This document shows positions 1 through 7,700 of a DNA stretch of 64,000 nucleotides, in pieces (the stretch's first letter is position 1; every line of letters starts with the position of its first letter). The notes under the pieces were generated by a model. It did no database searches. It was not told the DNA's origin and saw nothing but the letters and a program-made list of their open reading frames with translations. Both the position numbers and the translations under genes were made by a program. This stretch comes from Odoribacter sp. Z80 (lineage in GTDB: Bacteria > Bacteroidota > Bacteroidia > Bacteroidales > Marinifilaceae), in contig NZ_QWEL01000002.1 in the NCBI RefSeq assembly GCF_009935865.1, forward strand, positions 1 to 64,000, read 5' to 3'.

Positions 1-100
1 TTTCCAAGGACTCGCACTTGCTGTTTGTTTCAAACCTTTCAATATCTTTAAGAACTCTTATCTCATTACTCGCTTTACACCTCCAGACCGGAAGCAAAAG
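1..100 (-). other. Probable rRNA-operon leader running off the left edge
   Basis: Read on the minus strand, the bases below P2 contain agTTCTTaaagatATTG near 60-40 and a gcgAGTCCTT segment near 17-6. These resemble the antitermination-type leader that precedes 16S rRNA in Bacteroidetes. No rRNA sequence lies inside the window, so the assignment is inference from the leader and the tandem promoters. Confidence 0.45.
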
Positions 101-106
101 CGGATG

Positions 107-139
107 CAAAAATAATACTTCACATATATTATCTCCAAA
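107..139 (-). promoter_or_regulatory. Proximal rRNA-type promoter (P2)
   Basis: On the minus strand a -33 TTTG (136-139) and a -7 TATTTTTG (107-114) are 21 nt apart. The 22-nt stretch 97-118 differs from 321-342 by one base, so P1 and P2 are tandem copies about 224 nt apart. Confidence 0.6.
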
Positions 140-330
140 TTTTTTCAGAACTTTTTTCTAACTTTTTTCAATACAAAAACGTTAGAAGCTTATCCTGAGG
201 TATTTCCAACACACATCAACAATATATGAACAGAACAAAACGCTATGGACAAGCCCGCCTCACACACCAACATCACCAGGAGACTCCTTTACATACCATT
301 ATGTAAACACCCCCACATCCAAAGCGGATG

Positions 331-361
331 CAAAAGTAATACGATAATTTTTATAAACAAA
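331..361 (-). promoter_or_regulatory. Distal rRNA-type promoter (P1)
   Basis: On the minus strand a -33 TTTG (358-361) and a -7 TACTTTTG (331-338) are exactly 19 nt apart, a perfect match to the Bacteroidetes housekeeping promoter TTTG-N19-TAnnTTTG. The bases from -7 into the start region (321-342) recur almost unchanged at 97-118. Transcription would run left, off the window. Confidence 0.65.
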
Positions 362-1170
362 GAAACTCTCTGTTTTTTTTGAGAAATTTTACAAATCAAT
401 CAAAATCTACTCATTATCAAACCTTTAACAAAAGAAGATTTAGGCACATGGATACACAGAATACTCCGGACATTGCTCCAATAGGCCGTCAGACTATATA
501 CATTCCCCTTCACCTAAATTATTCACGAATAATACGACACACACAACACTGCATTCCACATTTATCCTGCCATACCAATATAAAAGCAACTGTAGACAGA
601 AATGTATCAATAAACAGGAATACGGGTGAATGCCAGAAAAATTACAATACTTAAAACAAAGAAAGAGGGAAGATGACTTAAACTGCAAATAGGAAAATTG
701 CAAATAAAATATGGAACAATATCTGCAGTACATTATTCACAGTTCCCTGCACTCCCCCCATGCTTCATTTCTTCCGCTAAATCCGAAATAGTTTTGAAAA
801 CTGATTCCTACCACCATTTTTGTAATCTCTTCCGTTCACTAACCGGCGAAACTCGCTCGGCTCCGACATCCACCGATTGACCGTTCCGGCAGAAAAACAA
901 AACATACCCTCTCCACAATGTTTCAAAAACCATCCCGGACTTCGCTTCCGCCGGCACAATGTTAAAAGTTATACCGGCGACAGAGGAATCGATAAAACGA
1001 CGAAAGAATATGAACATTCTGTGTAAACATATATAATAAATACCAAATTAAAGAACAAAATAAAAACGCCCATTAGAAGCAAAACCCAAAAGTTTGTTAC
1101 TATTCTGCATTGGATTTCATCATCTATCCACCATTTTTGTAAAACTTTATTGCGTAAAGATCATTCATGC
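362..1170. other. Intergenic stretch with no supported gene
   Basis: Only short, compositionally odd open frames occur here, none with a recognisable domain or a start near a promoter. A 15-nt direct repeat (ccaccatttttgtaa) lies at 811-825 and 1128-1142. A decayed gene around 777-1017 on the minus strand cannot be excluded but is not supported. Confidence 0.5.
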
Positions 1171-1201
1171 TTGGTAATTTAAAGAATAAACTTCATCTTT
1201 G
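1171..1201 (+). promoter_or_regulatory. Putative hisS promoter
   Basis: TTG at 1171-1173, a 20-nt spacer and CATCTTTG at 1194-1201 (one mismatch to TAnnTTTG) end 37 nt before the hisS ATG. Confidence 0.45.
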
Positions 1202-1238
1202 TTAGGCATACTAAAAATAAGAAAACGACAATTAAATT

Positions 1239-2603
1239 ATGGCACAAACTCCTTCTATCCCCAAAGGGACAAGAGATTATTCACCGGAAATCATGGTGAA
1301 GCGCAACTATATTTTCGACACGATAAAAAATGTCTTCAGGTTATATGGTTATATGCCTTTAGAAACGCCGGCGATGGAAAATTTATCCACGCTCATGGGT
1401 AAATATGGAGATGAAGGCGACAAATTACTGTTCAAAATCCTCAATTCAGGGGATTTCATCAGCAACATACCGGAAAACGAACTACTTGAAAAGAACAGCA
1501 TAAAGCTAACGAATAAAATTTCAGAAAAAGGGCTGCGGTATGATCTCACCGTACCATTTGCCCGTTTTGTAGTCCAACACCAAAACGAACTAACTTTTCC
1601 GTTTAAGCGTTACCAAATTCAGCCAGTATGGCGGGCCGACCGACCGCAAAAAGGACGTTATCGGGAATTTTATCAATGCGACGTAGATGTGGTCGGAAGC
1701 GATTCTTTACTACACGAAGTAGAACTGATACAAATCGTAGATGAAGTATACCGTTGCTTAAAAATCAACGTGCGCCTACTGATAAACAACCGTAAAATCC
1801 TGGCAGGCATTGCTGAAACCATTGGCTATCCAGACCACCTAACAAACATTACCGTCGCCATTGACAAAATGGACAAAATCGGTCTGGACAATGTCAATGC
1901 CGAATTGCGGGAAAAAGGCATCTGCGAAAAAGCAATTAACAAACTTCAGCCTATTCTGAATTTACAAGGCAGCAACCAGGAAAAACTGGAAAAGCTACAG
2001 GATATATTGAAAGATAGCCCCATCGGTTTGAAAGGAATAGAAGAACTGACCACAGTATTTGACTACCTCAAAGAACTGGATATAAAAACAGAAATCAGAT
2101 TAGACCTGACTTTGGCACGCGGATTAAGTTATTACACTGGAGCCATTTTTGAGGTAAAAGCATTAGACGCCGAAATGGGAAGCATCACCGGAGGGGGACG
2201 CTATGACGACTTAACAGGAATTTTCGGTTTAAAGAACATGTCCGGAGTAGGCATTTCTTTTGGAGCCGACCGCATCTTCGATGTTATGAATCAATTGGAT
2301 CTATTCCCGAAAAACAACACGACCACAACGCAAATCCTATTTGTCAATTTCGGTAATAAAGAAGAAAAATTCTGCCTGCCCTTACTGAAACAATTGCGTT
2401 CAAACGGTATCAATGCAGAAATTTATCCGGAACCAGCCAAGATGAAAAAACAAATGACCTACGCAGATAAAAAAGGTATTCCTTTCGTGGCCCTTGTAGG
2501 GGAAAGCGAAATGCAGGAAGGAGCAGTATCATTGAAAAACATGCTCACCGGCGAACAAACCAATATGACCATAGAAGAAGTCATTCACCGTCTGCAAGCT
2601 TAA
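1239..2603 (+). CDS. hisS: Histidyl-tRNA synthetase
   Basis: Class II aminoacyl-tRNA synthetase that charges tRNA-His with histidine in the cytoplasm. At 454 aa it has the normal length. Class II motif 2 is seen as [19 protein letters not shown] around residue 130. The histidine-binding signature [12 protein letters not shown], the GGGRYDDL segment and motif 3 ([10 protein letters not shown]) follow, then a C-terminal anticodon-binding domain of about 90 residues. The ATG at 1239 precedes [14 protein letters not shown], the usual start of bacterial HisRS. The gene stands alone behind its own putative promoter; the next gene on the same strand, hutH, lies 224 nt downstream and also uses histidine. 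Confidence 0.97.
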   Translation: MAQTPSIPKGTRDYSPEIMVKRNYIFDTIKNVFRLYGYMPLETPAMENLSTLMGKYGDEGDKLLFKILNSGDFISNIPENELLEKNSIKLTNKISEKGLRYDLTVPFARFVVQHQNELTFPFKRYQIQPVWRADRPQKGRYREFYQCDVDVVGSDSLLHEVELIQIVDEVYRCLKINVRLLINNRKILAGIAETIGYPDHLTNITVAIDKMDKIGLDNVNAELREKGICEKAINKLQPILNLQGSNQEKLEKLQDILKDSPIGLKGIEELTTVFDYLKELDIKTEIRLDLTLARGLSYYTGAIFEVKALDAEMGSITGGGRYDDLTGIFGLKNMSGVGISFGADRIFDVMNQLDLFPKNNTTTTQILFVNFGNKEEKFCLPLLKQLRSNGINAEIYPEPAKMKKQMTYADKKGIPFVALVGESEMQEGAVSLKNMLTGEQTNMTIEEVIHRLQA

Positions 2604-2681
2604 ATAAACAAAACACCTCAGAAAAAACACCAAGCAACAAAGACCATTTGTTTATGCGAATATACAGAAAAGAACACCGTC

Positions 2682-2721
2682 CGTTAAAAAGTCATGGTTA
2701 CGACTCCAGATGCCCTTAACG
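2682..2721. other. Possible nested hairpin between hisS and hutH
   Basis: The pairs cgttaa (2682-2687)/ttaacg (2716-2721) and agtc (2690-2693)/gact (2702-2705) nest within each other. No T-tract follows. It may be a weak structure, and nothing ties it to regulation. Confidence 0.2.
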
Positions 2722-2768
2722 AAAGAATTGACAGCAAATCTACCCATTCGTCATCTTTCGCAAATCTA

Positions 2769-2798
2769 TTGACGGATATATATGTAATTATATATTTC
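2769..2798 (+). promoter_or_regulatory. Putative hutH promoter
   Basis: TTG at 2769-2771, a 19-nt spacer and TATATTTC at 2791-2798 (one mismatch to TAnnTTTG) lie 29 nt before the hutH ATG. Confidence 0.4.
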
Positions 2799-2827
2799 CA
2801 ATTTATGTTATAATTTTAATAAACATT

Positions 2828-4336
2828 ATGGTACATTATATTTCTCCAGCCCCTCTGACATTTGAGGTCATAGATAAAATATTAAAGAAAAACTGTAAAT
2901 TAGCACTTTCTGAAGAAAGTAAAAAACTCATCAACGACTGCAAAGCCTATTTGGACCACAAAATAAAAACCTCCGCAAAACCATTATACGGCATTACGAC
3001 AGGTTTTGGTTCCTTATGTAAAATCAGCATCCCGAAAGAAGATTTAAGCCAATTGCAGGCGAATCTGGTCATGTCACACGCTTGTAGTGTAGGAAAACCC
3101 ATTCACACAGACATTATTCGTTTAATGCTGTTGCTAAAAGCCCACGCACTTTCTTTGGGGAAATCGGGAGTACAACTGGCAACTGTAGAGCGTATCATTG
3201 ACCTGTTCAACCACAATGTATTTCCTGTGGTGCGGGAGCTCGGTTCATTGGGAGCCTCCGGTGACCTTGCCCCATTGGCTAATCTCTTCCTGCCTTTAAT
3301 TGGTGAAGGAGAGGTATGGTATAAAGGCAAAATCCGCGACGCCAAAGAAATCAATGCACAATTTGGCTGGACTCCCATTGCTTTAGGAGCCAAAGAAGGA
3401 CTTGCTCTGCTGAATGGCACTCAGTTCATGAGTTCCCATGCAGTATATGCTTTATTAAAGGCATTTAAAATCGCCAAATACGCCGACATTATCGGAGCTC
3501 TTTCGTTAGATGCTTATGATGGCCGTATAGACCCTTTCCTACCTCAGATTCAAGAGGCACGTCCTCATCCGGGACAAATTGAAACAGCCCGTAACATCCG
3601 GACTTTATTAAACGATTCCGAATTTCAGAAAAAAGAAAAAGTCAGGGTACAGGATCCGTATTCTTTCCGTTGTATACCCCAGGTCCACGGTGCCAGCAAA
3701 GATAGCATCATGTATGTTGCCTCAGTAGTGGAACGGGAGATTAATTCTGTCACAGACAACCCGACTATTTTCACAGAAGATGACCTTATCATTTCCGGAG
3801 GAAATTTCCATGGTCAGCCTTTAGCTTTGGTACTTGACTTTTTAAGCATTGCTTTAGCAGAATTAGGAAGCATATCAGAACGCCGCACCTATCGTTTGAT
3901 TTCGGGTGACCGTGGCCACATCCCAGAATTCCTGGTCGCCAACCCCGGTTTAAATTCCGGCTTTATGATCCCCCAATATGCGGCAGCAGCTATTGTCAGC
4001 AAAAACAAACAATTATGTACTCCGTGTTCTGTAGATTCCATCCCTTCGTCTAACGAACAGGAAGACCATGTCAGTATGGGAGGCAACGCAGCAACAAAGA
4101 CAGTTCAGGTAGCAGAAAATGTAGAACGTATATTGGCAATAGAATTGCTCAACGCAGCCCAGGCCATAGACCTTCAACGCCCAACCAAAACTTCTCCTTA
4201 TCTGGAAAATTTCCTGAAAGAATTCCGTAGTATCGTTCCTTTTAATCAACAGGACCGGGTAATGTATAAAGACATAGAAGCCGCTACCGAATTTTTGAAA
4301 TTGGGAGACTTTGAAAATTCCCAAAAGAAAAACTAA
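2828..4336 (+). CDS. hutH: Histidine ammonia-lyase
   Basis: Deaminates L-histidine to trans-urocanate and ammonia, the first step of histidine degradation. At 502 aa it has the normal HAL length. The GASGDLAPL signature places the self-forming MIO cofactor at Ala143-Ser144-Gly145. Tyr54 in YGITTGFG is the usual catalytic tyrosine. The substrate loop reads SHA with His84, and the NEQEDHVSM segment carries the glutamate typical of histidine rather than phenylalanine or tyrosine lyases. No hutU, hutI or ftcD partner is in the window, so the gene stands apart from any hut operon here. It has its own putative promoter and a strong terminator. Confidence 0.93.
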   Translation: MVHYISPAPLTFEVIDKILKKNCKLALSEESKKLINDCKAYLDHKIKTSAKPLYGITTGFGSLCKISIPKEDLSQLQANLVMSHACSVGKPIHTDIIRLMLLLKAHALSLGKSGVQLATVERIIDLFNHNVFPVVRELGSLGASGDLAPLANLFLPLIGEGEVWYKGKIRDAKEINAQFGWTPIALGAKEGLALLNGTQFMSSHAVYALLKAFKIAKYADIIGALSLDAYDGRIDPFLPQIQEARPHPGQIETARNIRTLLNDSEFQKKEKVRVQDPYSFRCIPQVHGASKDSIMYVASVVEREINSVTDNPTIFTEDDLIISGGNFHGQPLALVLDFLSIALAELGSISERRTYRLISGDRGHIPEFLVANPGLNSGFMIPQYAAAAIVSKNKQLCTPCSVDSIPSSNEQEDHVSMGGNAATKTVQVAENVERILAIELLNAAQAIDLQRPTKTSPYLENFLKEFRSIVPFNQQDRVMYKDIEAATEFLKLGDFENSQKKN

Positions 4337-4341
4337 ATCCC

Positions 4342-4376
4342 GCCGGATGAATAAAAATATTCATCCGGCTTTATTT
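4342..4376 (+). terminator. Rho-independent terminator after hutH
   Basis: A perfect 12-bp stem (4342-4353 with 4358-4369) closes an AAAA loop and is followed by TTTATTT. It lies 5 nt after the hutH stop and also sits at the 3' end of the convergent small gene at 4380-4616. Confidence 0.9.
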
Positions 4377-4379
4377 CCC

Positions 4380-4616
4380 TCATTTATTCCGGTGCTTACG
4401 CAAATACCGACTCAAATTCTTTTCTATAGCTAATAATACACCGAATATTACAACCAATACTCCTATACGTACACAAATTCCGGAATGAAGTGTAAAAGAA
4501 AAATTACGTACGTCCAGCATCATAAAACTCAACAATATCAATAGAGCATCCAGATACATTAAAGTCCGGATGAATTTTAAGCGTTTGCTCTTTATCGTAT
4601 TATTTTCTTCTTTCAT
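4380..4616 (-). CDS. Small two-helix membrane protein, unknown function
   Basis: A 78-aa protein with a basic N-terminus (KEENNTIKSKRLKF), two hydrophobic segments at about residues 18-35 and 46-64, and a basic tail (RYLRKHRNK). This fits a small inner-membrane protein with both ends in the cytoplasm. I do not recognise the family. Support for a real gene comes from the promoter match directly upstream and the shared terminator downstream. It is convergent with hutH and divergent from the alpha-2-macroglobulin gene. Confidence 0.6.
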   Translation of the reverse strand: MKEENNTIKSKRLKFIRTLMYLDALLILLSFMMLDVRNFSFTLHSGICVRIGVLVVIFGVLLAIEKNLSRYLRKHRNK

Positions 4617-4622
4617 AAAGCC

Positions 4623-4654
4623 TAAAGATAAATCTACTTACGCTATTTCCCAAA
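4623..4654 (-). promoter_or_regulatory. Promoter of the small membrane protein, probably giving a near-leaderless transcript
   Basis: On the minus strand TTTG, a 20-nt spacer and TATCTTTA (4623-4630) match the Bacteroidetes promoter. Only six bases separate the -7 box from the ATG at 4616, so the mRNA should start at or next to the start codon. Confidence 0.45.
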
Positions 4655-4758
4655 TTTTTTCTTTTTAATCATAAATAATTTTTAGATTTATCGAACTTAT
4701 TTCAGAGTTACCCAATATATTGGACAGCATTTCCGTAGAAACAAAAAAATCAGAAATC

Positions 4759-7700
4759 ATGAAAATAGTAAATTTACTGGCAATCCTTTTTATATTCATC
4801 GGAACATCAACATGGGCTCAATCGTCCACTAACGACAGTCTGCTCCAGCATTACTACAAATATCCCCAGGAAGGCATCAAAAATGCAGAAGAGTTGTATC
4901 AAAAAGCTATCCGCACAAACAACCAGCCTGAGCTTGTAAAAGCATTGATACAAAAAGCTCACTTTTCTCTTCTGGCCAATAACGATAACTACCCTTTAAT
5001 CATAGAAGAACTGGAAAAACACCTAAACACAATAAAAGATGCAGTAGCCAAGAGTATTTTGCACTCCTATATCGGCCAAAATTATCTCCGGTATTATCAG
5101 ACCCACTCGTGGGACATCCGCGACCGCAAGCAACTTCAAGGCGAAATACCACAAAACATGGCCGAATGGAGCAGTAATATCTTTCAGAAAAAGATTCTCT
5201 ACCATTTCAGTTCTTCTGTTTCAGCAACAGAAGAACTCCAGCAAACCCCAGTATCTTCTTACAAAGAAATCATCCTGCCAGGCAGTACCGACAGTCTACG
5301 GCCCACACTATACGATTTATTATCTTACCGGGCAATTCGTTTATTACAAGAAAGCGATTATTACTTCCCCTCTTCTCCAAATAACCAGGCAGCTCTTCTG
5401 GCCTCGCCCGACATTTTCATAAACCTATCCATTCCGCTGAAACCCGACAACAACCAAAGCTATATCCTTCAATTCTGGCAAAACCTTTTGCGTTTTCACA
5501 TGCAGTCAAAATATCCGGATGCACTCTTAATGTGTAATTTAGACAGACTTCGCTATGCAAACCGGATTTCAGCCCTTCCCCAAAAGGATTCCCTCTACCT
5601 CAGTTCTTTAAAACAAATGGAAAAAACATATTCCAGCACTCCCATGGTAGTAGAAATACTGGTAGCAGAAGTCCAGCTTCTCTTAAAAAAACAACCAGAG
5701 CCTCCCCTGCCAGTGATCCGGGAAGTATTGGATATCTGTGAAAAAGGCATACAACAATACCCAGACTACAAACGAATTAACCTTTTACATAACATCATAC
5801 AAGATCTCCGTACCCCTGAATTCAGCGTTTCCATACCTCAGTTCATCTATCCCGGCGATTCTCTTAAAATTAATGCTTCTTTTAAAAATACAAAAAATGC
5901 ACAACTAACCCTATACCGGCTAAAAACCGACACACCATCTTATTGGAACACTCCTGACGATAAGAAACACCAAATCCCCGGCACCTCTTTATTCCAAAAA
6001 AACTTTGTATTCCGGCAAGAACTTGTCCGGCAAGATACCTTGCTTTCTATACCCGTATCCACATCTGGATTTTATAAAATAGTCATCACCACGCCAGAGG
6101 CAAAACATCCCATATCCGATGTTTTTGTATGCAGCCAATTGTTCAGCACTGTCCAGGTCAGAAATAATCAATGTTTCTTCCATATACGGGACTGGAAAAG
6201 CGGAAAGCCCGTAAAAAATGCAAAAGTATCGCTCTATAAGAAAAATCAAAGCCTATTTACTGCCTATTCTTCTTGTTATTCCAACAACACAGGCATAGCC
6301 ACGCTTTCCCTTCCTTCAAAGCAAAATAATTTTTATTATGAAGTAACGGACAACAACAATCCGAATGGTTATATTTTTTCCGGATACAGAATGTTTTATC
6401 AGGAAAATCACTTAAATTACACCACTCTCATTACAGACCGCAAAATATATCGCCCCGGACAAACGGTTTATTTCCAAGGAATAAGCTGGACGGAAACTCC
6501 TGATTCTCTGTACCCATCCCAAAACAGACAGACAACGGTTGCTTTCAGAGACCCAAAGGGCAAAATCCTGTCCGAACAAAAAAGCGTCACGGACCAATTC
6601 GGGACTTTTTCAGGCCATTTTGTGATTCCATCTCAGCTTCTCAATGGTAATTTCAGCCTTACTTCTCCGCAAGGCAGTACCACCATTATTATAGCAGACT
6701 ATAAACGTCCCGATTTTTCCATTACTTTCGAAACACCTCAACGCTCCTATTATCTCGGCGATACCATCCAACTCCTGGGAAAAATAAACAGTTTTACAGA
6801 CATAGCCCTGGCCAATCAGGAGATTCAGTACGAAATCCTCCCACACACCCCCTTTACCCGTTTTTCCCCATCATATAACAAAATTCAGGGAGTTGCCCAA
6901 ACCAATACCATGGGAGAATTCAACCTCAGCATTCCTACCGACAAAAATATTCCGCTTCATAACACTTTCCGCATCCTTTCCTATCAAGTGACTATAAAAG
7001 CAACAGATGCCAAAGGTGAAACACAAGAACGCTCCACTTACATACCTGTACATACAGGTTCGAGTGTTCCGCTGCTTCAAATCCCCGAACAAATCAACAA
7101 GCAAGCCTCTCAACCTTTCATTATCCAACTTGAAAACCGATCGCCCAAAGAAGCCCCTGTCACTGTATACTATACCATTTCTAAATTAAAGTCTCCGGCA
7201 GGTATCTCTATGGCTCCTTTCAGCAAAGACACTCTCATTGAGAACATCATTTCTGAAGGTCAACTGAAAATTGCCCAAAAAGATTCCATCTTCCCGGATT
7301 TGAGCCATCAACCTTCAGGTGCTTATCTTTTTTCCGTAAAAAATGGTTCCGCTCAAAGCAAACAGATTTTCTACCTCTATTCTCTCCGGGATAAAAAACC
7401 ACCTATCCCAACCTATCAATGGATTGTCAAAGAAAAAACCGAATGTTACCCCGGAGAAACAGCCCGTATCTTATTCGGCACATCTGCCCGGGAAGTCTAT
7501 CTTACCTACGAAATCTTCACTAATCAGAAATTGTTAAAAAAGGCAACAACAATATTATCCAACGAAATTCTTCCCATTGATATTCCCTATCGTACAGAAT
7601 ATGGAAATCAGATATGGGTCGCCATCAATTATGTAAAAGACAAAAATTATATACAAGAAGTCATCCCTGTCCGCAGACGAAGGGATAACCGGACTTTAAC

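Noticed and set aside
777-1017. Possible decayed gene on the minus strand
   Set aside because: Two overlapping short frames look faintly protein-like, but neither matches a family and no start or promoter supports them.
811-1142. 15-nt direct repeat ccaccatttttgtaa at 811 and 1128
   Set aside because: It is short and AT-rich, occurs only twice, and has no link to a feature; chance is sufficient.
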